A DNA stretch of 24,000 nt from Galdieria partita (GCA_025991245.1 AP025529.1:104001-128000); one strand, 5' to 3'. Counted from the first letter of the stretch, positions 13,717 through 23,791 are shown. Numbers and translations: made by a program. The notes: generated by a model not told the origin, from the letters alone.

Positions 13717-13876
13717 ATAATTATTAATTATATTGAATTTGGTTGGGATGTTAACAATAATATTAGAAAAGCATTGCCTTGATCTATTTGATTATTAATA
13801 ATCAAATAGATCAAGGCAATGCTTTTCTAATATTATTGTTAACATCCCAACCAAATTCAATATAATTAATAATTAT
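13717..13876. repeat. 160-bp perfect palindrome between gltB and rpoZ
   Basis: Two exact 80-base arms meet with no spacer at 13796/13797; I compared the arms base by base and found no mismatch. It occupies most of the spacer between two genes that point away from each other, leaving 38 nt to the gltB start, and its last two bases are the A and T of the rpoZ start codon. There is no open reading frame of note, no tRNA-like fold, and no target-site duplication or transposase. See the findings. Confidence 0.93.
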
Positions 13877-14075
13877 GATTATAAAAAGTAATAATAAACA
13901 ATATAATTCAGAATATATATTATATAAAACTGAAAATTTAATCAAAACAAGAAATAATATATATTATACTACTATCGAAATTAGTAATAAAGCTAAACAA
14001 TATAGTAATGGCACTAGTATAGAAAATTTATATTTAAAACCTATTTTAAGAGCTATATTAGAAATGAATCAATAA
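13875..14075 (+). CDS. rpoZ: RNA polymerase omega subunit-like protein (Ycf61)
   Basis: Ycf61 is the plastid form of the omega subunit that helps assemble bacterial-type RNA polymerase. The 66 aa retain the family pattern: a helix with YKTENLIKTRNNIYYTTIEISNKAKQ (tyrosine and the TTIEIANRAK-like motif) and a C-terminal PILRAILEMNQ. It is short and divergent, so confidence is moderate. The start codon lies at the very edge of the 160-bp palindrome, and no ribosome-binding motif is visible outside it. It precedes cpcB by 184 nt on the same strand. Confidence 0.72.
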   Translation: MIIKSNNKQYNSEYILYKTENLIKTRNNIYYTTIEISNKAKQYSNGTSIENLYLKPILRAILEMNQ

Positions 14076-14180
14076 GAAATATTAAATTTTAATTAATAAA
14101 TTTTGTATATGATAATTACAAATTCATAAGTCGTAATTAGAATAAAATTTTTTAGTTTTATACTTTGTTAATATAAAATG

Positions 14181-14217
14181 TTTTATGATGTAAAACAATA
14201 TTTAATAAATCATAAAA
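14181..14217 (+). promoter_or_regulatory. Possible leader stem-loop before cpcB
   Basis: A 9-bp stem (14181-14189 with 14209-14217) encloses a 19-nt A/T-rich loop upstream of the cpcB ribosome-binding site AAGGAG (14245-14250). The TATAAA at 14172-14177 could be a -10 element, but no convincing -35 is seen at the right distance. It is weak in such A/T-rich sequence. Confidence 0.25.
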
Positions 14218-14259
14218 TTATATATCTTAATTTGCTTTATTCATAAGGAGTTTGTAATT

Positions 14260-14778
14260 ATGTTAGATGCATTTGCAAAAGTAGTTGCTCAGGCTGATGC
14301 AAGGGGAGAATTTTTAAGCAATACTCAACTTGATGCTTTGTCAAAAATGGTATCTGAAGGAAATAAAAGACTTGATGTAGTAAATAGAATTACTTCTAAT
14401 GCTTCAGCAATTGTTACGAATGCTGCTAGAGCTTTATTCTCAGAACAACCTCAGTTAATTCAACCAGGTGGTAATGCTTATACTAATAGACGTATGGCTG
14501 CATGCCTAAGAGATATGGAAATTATTTTACGTTATGTAAGTTATGCAATTATTGCTGGCGATTCAAGTGTATTAGATGATCGTTGCTTAAACGGCTTACG
14601 TGAAACTTATCAAGCTTTAGGTGTTCCAGGTGCTTCAGTTGCAGTAGGTGTTGAAAAAATGAAAGATTCTGCTATTGCAATTGCTAATGATCCTAGCGGT
14701 ATAACAACTGGTGATTGCAGCGCACTTATGGCAGAAGTTGGAACCTATTTTGACCGTGCTGCTACAGCAGTACAATAA
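14260..14778 (+). CDS. cpcB: C-phycocyanin beta subunit
   Basis: Beta chain of phycocyanin, the rod pigment of the phycobilisome. The 172 aa are full length. Bilin-binding Cys82 ([18 protein letters not shown]) and Cys153 ([12 protein letters not shown]) are both present, as is Asn72 in PGGNAY, the usual N-methylation site. The start is set by AAGGAG (14245-14250) nine bases upstream. It is followed 110 nt later by cpcA, the conserved cpcB-cpcA order. Confidence 0.99.
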   Translation: MLDAFAKVVAQADARGEFLSNTQLDALSKMVSEGNKRLDVVNRITSNASAIVTNAARALFSEQPQLIQPGGNAYTNRRMAACLRDMEIILRYVSYAIIAGDSSVLDDRCLNGLRETYQALGVPGASVAVGVEKMKDSAIAIANDPSGITTGDCSALMAEVGTYFDRAATAVQ

Positions 14779-14797
14779 GTTATAATTATAACTTATT
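14774..14797 (+). terminator. Hairpin at the end of cpcB
   Basis: Perfect 24-bp palindrome without loop, centred at 14785/14786, with the cpcB stop codon (14776-14778) in its left arm and T-rich sequence after it. In a cpcBA operon such a stem would more likely stabilise or partially attenuate the message than end it. Confidence 0.5.
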
Positions 14798-14888
14798 TTT
14801 CTAAAAATAAAAATAAATAAATTTATATCTTAAATTAAGATAAATCAGAATAATCATATAATTTTGTAAAAAAGGTAGGAATCTAGCA

Positions 14889-15377
14889 ATGAAAACTCCA
14901 ATTACAGAAGCAATAGCAGCTGCCGATAATCAAGGTCGTTTTTTAAGCAATACTGAATTACAAGCAGTAAATGGTCGATATCAAAGAGCTGCTGCAAGTC
15001 TAGAGGCTGCTCGCTCATTAACAAGCAATGCACAAAGATTAATTAATGGAGCAGCCCAAGCTGTTTATAGCAAATTTCCATATACATCACAAATGCCTGG
15101 TCCTCAATATGCATCAAGTGCAGTTGGAAAGGCTAAATGTGCTAGAGACATAGGTTATTATCTGCGTATGGTAACTTATTGTCTAGTAGTTGGTGGAACT
15201 GGACCAATGGATGAATATTTAATTGCAGGTTTAGAGGAAATAAACCGTACCTTTGATTTATCTCCTAGTTGGTATGTAGAAGCTTTAAATTATATCAAAT
15301 CTAATCATGGACTATCTGGTCAAGCAGCAAATGAAGCTAACACTTATATAGATTATGCTATTAATGCATTAAGCTAA
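14889..15377 (+). CDS. cpcA: C-phycocyanin alpha subunit
   Basis: Alpha chain of phycocyanin, pairing with CpcB. The 162 aa are standard length and Cys84 in [18 protein letters not shown] binds the single bilin. The N-terminus [20 protein letters not shown] is typical. A purine-rich AAAAAAGGTAGGAAT tract precedes the ATG. The stop codon abuts the 15377-15492 hairpin. Confidence 0.99.
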   Translation: MKTPITEAIAAADNQGRFLSNTELQAVNGRYQRAAASLEAARSLTSNAQRLINGAAQAVYSKFPYTSQMPGPQYASSAVGKAKCARDIGYYLRMVTYCLVVGGTGPMDEYLIAGLEEINRTFDLSPSWYVEALNYIKSNHGLSGQAANEANTYIDYAINALS

Positions 15378-15492
15378 TTAATCATAAAAAAAAGATAAGA
15401 GAATAAGAAATAAATTATTAGATATAATATAATTAAATTATATTATATCTAATAATTTATTTCTTATTCTCTTATCTTTTTTTATGATTAAT
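15377..15492 (+). terminator. 116-bp inverted repeat between cpcA and secA
   Basis: Arms pair around a single central base (15435); 48 consecutive pairs out to 15387/15483 are perfect, then a one-base bulge (A run of 8 against T run of 7) is followed by 9 more pairs. The left arm starts at the last base of the cpcA stop codon. The right arm ends inside secA and contains its ATG (15484-15486). It fits a cpcA terminator, and may also hide the secA start in any read-through message. Confidence 0.82.
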
Positions 15493-18228
15493 ATTAATAA
15501 GTTTTTATCTCAAATTTTTAATCAAGAACATTTAATCGAATATAGACCAATAGTAGATAAAATTAATTCATTAAGACCTGAACTAAGGCAACTAAAAAAT
15601 GAAGAACTAAAAAAAAAATCACAATTTCTTCAAGAAAAAGTTGATAAAGGAATTTCACTAGAAGTAATCTTACCAGAAGCTTTTGCTATAATAAGAGAAG
15701 TTTCAAAAAGAGTAATTGGTCTAGAGCATTTTGATGTTCAATTAATGGGAGGTATAGCCTTACATAAGGGTAAAATTGCTGAAATGAAAACTGGAGAAGG
15801 AAAAACTTTAGTGGCAACTTTACCTGCGTATTTAAATTCACTTTTAAGAAAAGGAGTCCATATTGTTACTGTTAATGATTATTTAGCTAAACGCGATTCA
15901 GAATGGGTTGGAGAAATTTATAGATTTTTAGGATTGAAAGTTGGCTTAATACAAAATTTTATGAATAAAGATGAAAGAAAAAAAAACTATTTGGCAGACA
16001 TTACTTATGTGACTAATAGTGAATTAGGGTTTGACTATTTAAGAGATAATTTAGTAAAATCCGTTGATGAAATTGTTCAAAGAGAATTCTATTATGCAAT
16101 AATTGATGAAGTAGATTCCATTTTAATAGATGAAGCAAGAACACCCTTAATTATTTCTGGCCAATCAAATATAATAGATGAAAAATATAAAATATGTTGT
16201 GAAATAGTCAAAGAGTTGCACAAAGGTGCTCACTATGAAATAGACCATAAATATAGAAATATCATACTAAAAGATAAAGGCATTGTAAAATGTGAAGAAC
16301 TTTTAAATATTAATGATTTATATGATATTAAAGACCCTTGGGCTCCCTATATTTTAAATGCTTTACGGGCTAAAGAACTATTTCAAAAAAATGTTCATTA
16401 TATTATTAATAATAATCAAATTATTATAGTAGATGAATTTACAGGTAGAATTATGCCTGGTCGAAGATGGGCAGATGGTTTACATCAATCTATAGAAGCA
16501 AAAGAAAATTTAGAAATTCAGAAAGAAACTCAAACCTTAGCATCTATTACATATCAAAATTTATTTTTGTTATATCCTAAGCTGTCTGGCATGACTGGTA
16601 CTGCTAAAACAGAAGAAGCTGAATTTAACAAAATTTATAATCTTGAAGTAATAGTTATTCCAACAAATAAACCAATGATACGCAAAGATTTATCCGATGT
16701 AATTTATAAAACTGAATATTATAAATGGAATGCAGTTTTATCAGAATGTAAAGAAAATTACAGTAAAGGAAGGCCAGTCCTAGTTGGTACAACAAGTGTA
16801 GAGAAATCAGAGCTAATATCAAGTTTGTTAAAAGCTGCTAATATTCCACATCAAGTTTTGAATGCAAAGCCTGAAAATGCTGAAAGAGAAGCTGAAATTA
16901 TTGCTCAGGCTGGAAGAAAATATTCAATTACTATTGCTACTAATATGGCTGGTAGAGGGACTGATATTATTTTAGGAGGTAATATTGATTATTTAGCCAA
17001 ATCTAATTTACAATTTATTTACAAATCATTCATTCAAAAAAATAATAATGATATTAATTTTAATTGCATATATGATACATTAATAAAACCCTTCGATATA
17101 AATTTATCTTACGAAACAAAAGAAGTACTAAAGAATTTTATTATAAATTTAAAACAATATTTAAACAATATTAATATAAGTGAAATAGATTTTGAAGAAA
17201 AATTAATTCTGGCTTCTAAAAACCTTAATCAATCAGATTATCTATGTATAGAAATAAAAAAGGCCTATCAATCTTTAATATCAGAATACAAAATTAAGTT
17301 TTTAAAAGAACATGATGAGATTATTCGTTTAGGTGGGTTATATATTATAGGTACTGAACGCCATGAATCTAGAAGAATTGATAATCAATTACGTGGTAGA
17401 GCAGGTCGACAAGGTGATCCAGGTTCATCAAGATTCTTTTTATCTTTAGAAGATTCGCTATTGAAAACTTTTGGTAGTGATCGTCTTATTTCATTAATGA
17501 ATACTTTAAAACTAGAGGATAGTATTCCGATTGAATCATCTTTTATAAATCAAAGTTTAGAATCAGCACAAAAAAAAGTAGAATCTTTTTATTTTAATTC
17601 GCGTAAACAATTGTTTGAGTATGATAAGGTTTTAAATACTCAAAGACAAATTATATATTCAGAAAGAAAAAAAATTTTATTATCTGATGATAATTTGTTA
17701 AAAAAAATAGTCTTAGAATTTATATTAAGTTCTATAGATGATTGTTTAGCTTCACATTTAGCAAATGAATATAACAAAAAATTAAATTATCAAAACAAAG
17801 ATAATAATAATATTGTTATCTTATTTGAAGACTTATTATCTTTATCTAATAAGTTCAGTAATTATTTAATCGACAATATAGAAGTTAATGGAGTAAGATA
17901 TTTTTTTCATGAACAAAGTCTTGTAAATTATGAATTAAAAAGTAGTTTAATAAATAAATTAGAAATAGGATTGATGAGTGATATTGAACGTTATTTTTTA
18001 TTAGAGCAAATAGATAATGAATGGAAAGAACATTTAAAACAGATATCAAACTTACAGGAAACTATCGGATGGAGAAGCTATGGTCAAAAAGATCCTTTAA
18101 TTGAATATAAAAAAGAAAGCTTTAATTTATTTATTAAACTTATTATTCAAATTCGTCATAATTTTACAGTATCTATTTTTAGATTTATACCACTTTTAAA
18201 AGATTATGAAGCAATAAAACAAATGTAG
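15484..18228 (+). CDS. secA: Preprotein translocase ATPase SecA
   Basis: SecA is the motor that drives precursor proteins through the thylakoid SecYE channel. The 914 aa contain Walker A MKTGEGKT (101-108, Lys107), the DEVD box (208-211), the preprotein cross-linking domain, the second nucleotide-binding fold with NMAGRGTDIILGGN and the conserved HESRRIDNQLRGRAGRQGD. The C-terminal Cys/His zinc tail of many bacterial SecA proteins is absent, as is usual in plastids. A lineage-specific polar insert follows GGNIDYLAKS. The ATG is inside a hairpin and has no ribosome-binding motif. Its end lies 3 nt from trnT on the opposite strand. Confidence 0.97.
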   Translation: MININKFLSQIFNQEHLIEYRPIVDKINSLRPELRQLKNEELKKKSQFLQEKVDKGISLEVILPEAFAIIREVSKRVIGLEHFDVQLMGGIALHKGKIAEMKTGEGKTLVATLPAYLNSLLRKGVHIVTVNDYLAKRDSEWVGEIYRFLGLKVGLIQNFMNKDERKKNYLADITYVTNSELGFDYLRDNLVKSVDEIVQREFYYAIIDEVDSILIDEARTPLIISGQSNIIDEKYKICCEIVKELHKGAHYEIDHKYRNIILKDKGIVKCEELLNINDLYDIKDPWAPYILNALRAKELFQKNVHYIINNNQIIIVDEFTGRIMPGRRWADGLHQSIEAKENLEIQKETQTLASITYQNLFLLYPKLSGMTGTAKTEEAEFNKIYNLEVIVIPTNKPMIRKDLSDVIYKTEYYKWNAVLSECKENYSKGRPVLVGTTSVEKSELISSLLKAANIPHQVLNAKPENAEREAEIIAQAGRKYSITIATNMAGRGTDIILGGNIDYLAKSNLQFIYKSFIQKNNNDINFNCIYDTLIKPFDINLSYETKEVLKNFIINLKQYLNNINISEIDFEEKLILASKNLNQSDYLCIEIKKAYQSLISEYKIKFLKEHDEIIRLGGLYIIGTERHESRRIDNQLRGRAGRQGDPGSSRFFLSLEDSLLKTFGSDRLISLMNTLKLEDSIPIESSFINQSLESAQKKVESFYFNSRKQLFEYDKVLNTQRQIIYSERKKILLSDDNLLKKIVLEFILSSIDDCLASHLANEYNKKLNYQNKDNNNIVILFEDLLSLSNKFSNYLIDNIEVNGVRYFFHEQSLVNYELKSSLINKLEIGLMSDIERYFLLEQIDNEWKEHLKQISNLQETIGWRSYGQKDPLIEYKKESFNLFIKLIIQIRHNFTVSIFRFIPLLKDYEAIKQM

Positions 18229-18231
18229 AAT

Positions 18232-18304
18232 AGCCAAAGAAGGGATTTGAACCCATGACAACTCAATTACGAATTGAGTACTCTACCTGCTGAGCTACTT
18301 TGGC
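18232..18304 (-). tRNA. trnT(CGU): tRNA-Thr (CGU)
   Basis: A 73-nt minus-strand cloverleaf: acceptor GCCAAAG with CTTTGGC, discriminator T, D-arm with AGCTCAGC, anticodon stem CTCAA/TTGAG with loop TTCGTAA (anticodon complement of 18269-18271), and T-arm with TTCAAAT, which has one T-T mismatch. It reads ACG. The sequence closely resembles cyanobacterial tRNA-Thr(CGU) as I remember it. It lies directly against the secA end. Confidence 0.93.
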
Positions 18305-18324
18305 AATATATAAATATATAATTT

Positions 18325-19685
<1,361 letters not shown>

Positions 19686-19710
19686 TTAAGTTTTCAATAT
19701 AAAAATTTTA

Positions 19711-20577
19711 TTAACTAATCAATAGTTTTTCTGCTTCTTTATTATTTGAAACTGAAGAAAGACTTGGACTTAGATAAAAATCAGAGAGTAATGTAAAAAT
19801 TTCTCTATCATTAGCTTCTTTAGGAATAAGACCTTCAGGTAAAGAAATTAATTGATCTGCAATATTTAAGTAGTAATTACATATATATTTCAATGAACTG
19901 TCTTCTTCTGACATTTCAAATAAAGTTTTTCCTTTAACACGTGAAACTCTAATATCCTCTATCATTGGTAAAACTTCTAGTATAGGCATAGGAATAGATT
20001 TAACATATTGTTCAATTAAATCTCTTTTTAGTGTACGATTACCTATTAGACCAGCTAATCTCAAATTATGCGTTCTTGCTTTTTCTCTGATAGAGGCAGC
20101 AATTCTATTAGCTGCAAATAGAGAATCAAACCCGTTATCTGTAACTATTATACAATAGTCTGCATAATTAAGTGGTGCAGCGAATCCTCCACAAACAACA
20201 TCTCCAAGTACGTCAAATAAAATAACATCATATTCATCAAATGCATTTAATTCTTTTAATAATTTAACTGTTTCTCCTACTACATAGCCACCGCAACCAG
20301 CTCCTGCTGGAGGACCACCTGCTTCTACACAATCTACCCCGCCATAGCCTCTATAAATTACATCTTCTGGCCATACATCTTCATAGTGATAATCTTTCTC
20401 TTGTAGTGTATCAATTATAGTGGGAATTAAAAAACCAGTTAACGTAAAGGTACTATCATGTTTAGGATCACAACCAATTTGTAATACTTTTTTTCCTCTT
20501 TTGGCTAATGCAACTGAAATATTACAACTTGTTGTTGATTTGCCAATTCCACCTTTGCCATATACAGCTATCTTCAT
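19711..20577 (-). CDS. chlL: Light-independent protochlorophyllide reductase ATP-binding subunit L
   Basis: ChlL is the NifH-like dimeric ATPase that transfers electrons to ChlN/ChlB. The 288 aa include the P-loop GKGGIGKS (7-14), switch I DPKHDSTF, the two cysteines that bridge the [4Fe-4S] cluster between subunits (Cys95 in GAGCGGYV, Cys129 in DVVCGGFA) and switch II DVLGDVV. A GGAG ribosome-binding site lies about 6 nt before the ATG on the minus strand. It precedes chlN in one operon. Keeping chlL/N means the alga can probably green in the dark if chlB is also present. Confidence 0.99.
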   Translation of the reverse strand: MKIAVYGKGGIGKSTTSCNISVALAKRGKKVLQIGCDPKHDSTFTLTGFLIPTIIDTLQEKDYHYEDVWPEDVIYRGYGGVDCVEAGGPPAGAGCGGYVVGETVKLLKELNAFDEYDVILFDVLGDVVCGGFAAPLNYADYCIIVTDNGFDSLFAANRIAASIREKARTHNLRLAGLIGNRTLKRDLIEQYVKSIPMPILEVLPMIEDIRVSRVKGKTLFEMSEEDSSLKYICNYYLNIADQLISLPEGLIPKEANDREIFTLLSDFYLSPSLSSVSNNKEAEKLLIS

Positions 20578-20660
20578 TTCGATCTCCTATATTTTTTATA
20601 TTACTATTATAATAAAATCTTATTGAATTAATAATTAAAAAGTTTTGTGTATTTTTAGTT

Positions 20661-21515
20661 TTATTTGTTATTATATTTCATGATAATATCTGTGAGTATA
20701 TAAAAATTAGGGCTATTTAAAATAACATATATTGATTGAGATTCAATTAATATCTTAGCTATCATAATAGAACTTAATATTTGATATTCATTTTTGTATT
20801 GAATATCTTTATGGTTCATAAAATTCTGACATAATATAACATCAGATTTCCATGCTAATTCGACAATTGCCCTTGAATAAATAATAGAAGGTAAAATTGT
20901 GATTTTTTTACCTTCTGTTACATATTCACATAAATTTTTCCCTTTAATAATTTTTCCATCTTTTGATATAATACTAATACCCATTTTTAATTTACCATAA
21001 ATAGGCCCAGGCATAATACCTAATTGTTTAGCCTTTTTTATATTAAATTTACCTGGTTTTTCTGTTTCTATGATTGAATAAGCAATTGAATTATCTGTTA
21101 GTTTTAGTGAATATATTTGATGATGACTACTGTTATAAATTAGACCATTTTTTATATTAACAAATTCAATATCATTTAGTAGACTTGTTTTACAAATATA
21201 AGTGAATAAACGTAAATATTGCTTTATTTCTGATGGTGCATAGATTTGTATTTTTCTTTTTCTTTTGTATAGTGCAGAAGTCGCTAAAAATCCTAATAGA
21301 CTAACTAAATTGTTTTCTTTAATTTCTGTTATAAAAATTTTTGTAATTTGATTAAGTTTAAGTTTACTAATACTTATTTGATGTTGTAATCCCTCATCGT
21401 AATTAAATAACCATAATTCATTCGAGTTATTGCTAATAAATACTATTATTGATGTAATCGAATATAAAGAACTGTTAACAGTTAAATTATTGGTCAAGTA
21501 TAAAAATTTTAACAT
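20661..21515 (-). CDS. rnz: Ribonuclease Z-like protein with lost metal motif (Ycf56)
   Basis: The 284-aa protein follows the tRNase Z scaffold: FNYDEGLQHQ (37-46) matches the FDCGEGTQHQ step, and the middle has KPGKFNIKKAKQLGI followed by PGPIYGKLKMG. The family trims tRNA 3' ends using two zinc ions. Here the defining HxHxDH site is replaced by ITEIKENN (62-69), the GDT step reads ILPSIIYS (207-214), and the later His of the HEATF step reads CQNFM. Unless another protein supplies activity, this copy is probably not a zinc hydrolase. TAAGGAG lies about 5 nt before the ATG. It sits between rpl32 and chlL. Confidence 0.8.
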   Translation of the reverse strand: MLKFLYLTNNLTVNSSLYSITSIIVFISNNSNELWLFNYDEGLQHQISISKLKLNQITKIFITEIKENNLVSLLGFLATSALYKRKRKIQIYAPSEIKQYLRLFTYICKTSLLNDIEFVNIKNGLIYNSSHHQIYSLKLTDNSIAYSIIETEKPGKFNIKKAKQLGIMPGPIYGKLKMGISIISKDGKIIKGKNLCEYVTEGKKITILPSIIYSRAIVELAWKSDVILCQNFMNHKDIQYKNEYQILSSIMIAKILIESQSIYVILNSPNFYILTDIIMKYNNK

Positions 21516-21530
21516 TTATTCTCCTTATGC

Positions 21531-21624
21531 ATAGAAAAGAGGAAAAACAAGAAAAAATAAGTAATTGATAACCTTATTTAAGGTTATCAATTACTTATTT
21601 TTTCTTGTTTTTCCTCTTTTCTAT
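21531..21624 (-). terminator. 94-bp inverted repeat between rpl32 and rnz
   Basis: Two exact 46-base arms flank a 2-base loop (21577-21578). The right arm covers the rpl32 stop codon (21587-21589) and about the last 11 codons; the left arm is their inverted copy and ends 5 nt before the rnz ribosome-binding site. It fits an rpl32 3' end. Confidence 0.82.
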
Positions 21625-21769
21625 TATTATAAACAAATTTTGACTCTTTATTAAAAACTGATTTAGCTAATGTTAAAGCTTTAGTCACTGCAAATGCAGC
21701 TTTATTTTTCCAATTAGCTTTTCGAGATTTGGTTTTAGACTTAGAAGTTTTTTTCTTTGGTACAGCCAT
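21587..21769 (-). CDS. rpl32: Ribosomal protein L32
   Basis: A large-subunit ribosomal protein. The 60 aa begin [20 protein letters not shown], the standard bL32 start, and are highly basic. The C-terminal [13 protein letters not shown] is polar and lies inside a hairpin arm, so its sequence may be shaped by the RNA fold as much as by the protein. It lies 18 nt after psbY on the same strand. Confidence 0.96.
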   Translation of the reverse strand: MAVPKKKTSKSKTKSRKANWKNKAAFAVTKALTLAKSVFNKESKFVYNNRKEEKQEKISN

Positions 21770-21787
21770 AAATTATTTTCTAAAATT

Positions 21788-21898
21788 TCAAGAACTTATT
21801 TTTTTAAATTGTTGTAAAAGAATTCTTCCAATATTATAAAGAGCCCAAGAAGCAGCAGCTAAAACCGGAATCAGTACAATTAATAGTCTTGTATCCAT
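21788..21898 (-). CDS. psbY: Photosystem II protein PsbY (Ycf32)
   Basis: A 36-aa single-span protein at the edge of photosystem II near cytochrome b559. Translating the minus strand from the ATG at 21896-21898 gives [20 protein letters not shown] followed by [16 protein letters not shown], which is the conserved PsbY sequence. One membrane helix covers about residues 5-24. It heads the minus-strand run psbY-rpl32 and diverges from rbcR. Confidence 0.95.
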   Translation of the reverse strand: MDTRLLIVLIPVLAAASWALYNIGRILLQQFKKISS

Positions 21899-22006
21899 AA
21901 TAGTTATACCTTATTGATTCTTTTCAAATCAAATTAATAAAATTGAAATATAATATAAATATATATTATATTATATATATTATATCCATATTAATTTTAT
22001 CTTAAT
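21899..22006. promoter_or_regulatory. Divergent spacer of psbY and rbcR
   Basis: A 108-bp, almost wholly A/T spacer with repeated TATATAAT-like words (21950-21985). It must hold promoters for both genes, and LysR regulators often bind their own upstream region, but the low complexity prevents choosing a site. Confidence 0.35.
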
Positions 22007-22951
22007 ATGAAAGACTTACCTTTTACTTTAGATCAATTAAAAATTTTAAAGGCAATAGTCTCTGAAGGAAGTTTTAAAAGTGCTGCAGAAACTTTATATA
22101 TTTCTCAACCCGCAGTTAGCTTACACATTCAAAATATAGAACGCCAATTAAATGTTTCTTTATTTGATAGAGGGGGACGTCAAACCAAATTAACTAAAGC
22201 TGGATCAGTAATTTTATCATATGGAAGTAAAATTTTATCTTTATGTGAAGAAACTTGCAGAGCGGTTGAAGATTTAAGAAATCTTCATGCAGGAACTCTA
22301 GTCATTGGGGCAAGTCAAACACTAGGAACTTATTTAATGCCACGCCTTATAGGAATTTTTAGACAACGTTATCCACAAGTATCACTACAATTACAAGTAC
22401 ATTCTACTCGTAAAATTGCTTGGAGTATTGCTAATGGGCAAATTGATTTAGCGCTTGTTGGTGGTGAAGTTCCAGAGGAACTAAAATCTACATTAGAAGT
22501 TTATTCATATGGTGAAGATGAATTAGCATTAATTTTACCTAAGTCTCATCCTTTTGTGAAAATGGATACTATTAATAAGGAAGATTTATATAGATTACGT
22601 TTTATATCTTTAGATAGTCAGTCTACTATTAGAAAAGTAATAGATAAAACACTAGAAAAACATTATATTGATACAAGTAAATTTAAAATTGAAATGGAAT
22701 TAAACTCAATTGAGGCTATAAAAAATGCTGTTCAGTCTGGTCTTGGAGCTTCATTTGTCTCAAGTTCTGCAATTGCTAAAGAGTTAGAATTAGGTATACT
22801 TCACTGGGCAAAGATTGAAAATATAACAATAAAAAGAAATTTATCAATTTTGATTAATCCATTTCGTTATAAATCTAAAGCTACTGAAACTTTCTTAAAG
22901 GAAATGCTTGCCTTATTTAATAATAAAATTTCTTCCAGATATAATAAATAA
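22007..22951 (+). CDS. rbcR: LysR-type transcription regulator RbcR (Ycf30)
   Basis: Ycf30 is the plastid member of the RbcR/CbbR regulators; in red algae it activates the rubisco operon and senses NADPH or sugar phosphates. The 314 aa have the winged helix-turn-helix at about 5-64 ([49 protein letters not shown]), a linker helix, and the effector-binding domain at about 95-300 ([34 protein letters not shown]). It is first in a plus-strand run with cysT and cysW, 36 nt apart; that raises a possible CysB-like role, but the sequence matches the RbcR type. Confidence 0.92.
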   Translation: MKDLPFTLDQLKILKAIVSEGSFKSAAETLYISQPAVSLHIQNIERQLNVSLFDRGGRQTKLTKAGSVILSYGSKILSLCEETCRAVEDLRNLHAGTLVIGASQTLGTYLMPRLIGIFRQRYPQVSLQLQVHSTRKIAWSIANGQIDLALVGGEVPEELKSTLEVYSYGEDELALILPKSHPFVKMDTINKEDLYRLRFISLDSQSTIRKVIDKTLEKHYIDTSKFKIEMELNSIEAIKNAVQSGLGASFVSSSAIAKELELGILHWAKIENITIKRNLSILINPFRYKSKATETFLKEMLALFNNKISSRYNK

Positions 22952-22987
22952 TTTGTAAATTACCTATAAGATTATATTATATAATTC

Positions 22988-23791
22988 ATGTTAAATCCAT
23001 TTAGATATTTTACAACTTTAAATCCTTTATTACTCATTATATACTTTAGTACCGTTTTGTTTTTACCTATTCTTAATTTGATACTCAATGTATTTAAATT
23101 ACCTTTGAATCAAATTTTAACTATTGCGACTAACCCAGTAGCACTATCTGCTTATTATCTCACTTTAAAATTGTCATTAATTGCAACCTTAATAAACCTA
23201 TGTTTTGGATCGTGTATAGCATATGTTTTAACTTATATTTCTTTTTGGGGTAAATCTTTTATTGATATATTAATAGATATTCCAATTGCATTACCTACAT
23301 CATTAGCTGGGTTAGCCTTTTATAGAACTTATCAAACTGATTCTATTTTATTTAAAATAGTTAAATTGCAATTAATTCATTCTCCTAGCGCTATTATTAT
23401 GGTAATGATATTTGTTTCTTTGCCATTTATAATTCGTAATTTACAACCCATATTATTAGAATTAGATTCTAAAAAAGAAATTCAAGAAAGTGCCATATGT
23501 TTAGGTGCAAATTCTTGGCAAATTTTTTTATTTGTTATTTTTCCTTATATCAAACGATCTCTCATTACAGGATCTATATTATCATTTGCTAGATCAATTG
23601 CAGAATTCGGTTCTGTTATTATAATATCATCAAATCTACCATACAAAGACCTTGTAGTTTCAGTACTAATTGCACAAAAATTAGAACAATATGATTATCA
23701 AAGTGCTACTGTGATAGGTACGATTATGTTATTTATTTCTTTATTTATTTTATTAATGCTCAATCTATTAGATAGATCTAGCTATGATTAA
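22988..23791 (+). CDS. cysT: Sulfate ABC transporter permease CysT
   Basis: One of two membrane subunits that carry sulfate (or thiosulfate) across the inner envelope. The 267 aa have about six membrane segments, the early FKLPLNQILTIATNPVALSAY region of this family, the DIPIALPTSLAGLAF segment, and the ATPase-coupling EAA loop at about 160-185 (ESAICLGANSWQIFLFVIFP). The C-terminal FARSIAEFGSVIIISSNLP is also diagnostic. It overlaps cysW by 8 nt, so translation is probably coupled. The ATPase CysA and the binding protein are not in the window. Confidence 0.93.
   Translation: MLNPFRYFTTLNPLLLIIYFSTVLFLPILNLILNVFKLPLNQILTIATNPVALSAYYLTLKLSLIATLINLCFGSCIAYVLTYISFWGKSFIDILIDIPIALPTSLAGLAFYRTYQTDSILFKIVKLQLIHSPSAIIMVMIFVSLPFIIRNLQPILLELDSKKEIQESAICLGANSWQIFLFVIFPYIKRSLITGSILSFARSIAEFGSVIIISSNLPYKDLVVSVLIAQKLEQYDYQSATVIGTIMLFISLFILLMLNLLDRSSYD

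Noticed and set aside
13717-13876. Terminal inverted repeats of a small transposon (MITE).
   Set aside because: The arms meet with no internal sequence, there is no target-site duplication at the edges, and no similar arm occurs elsewhere in the window.
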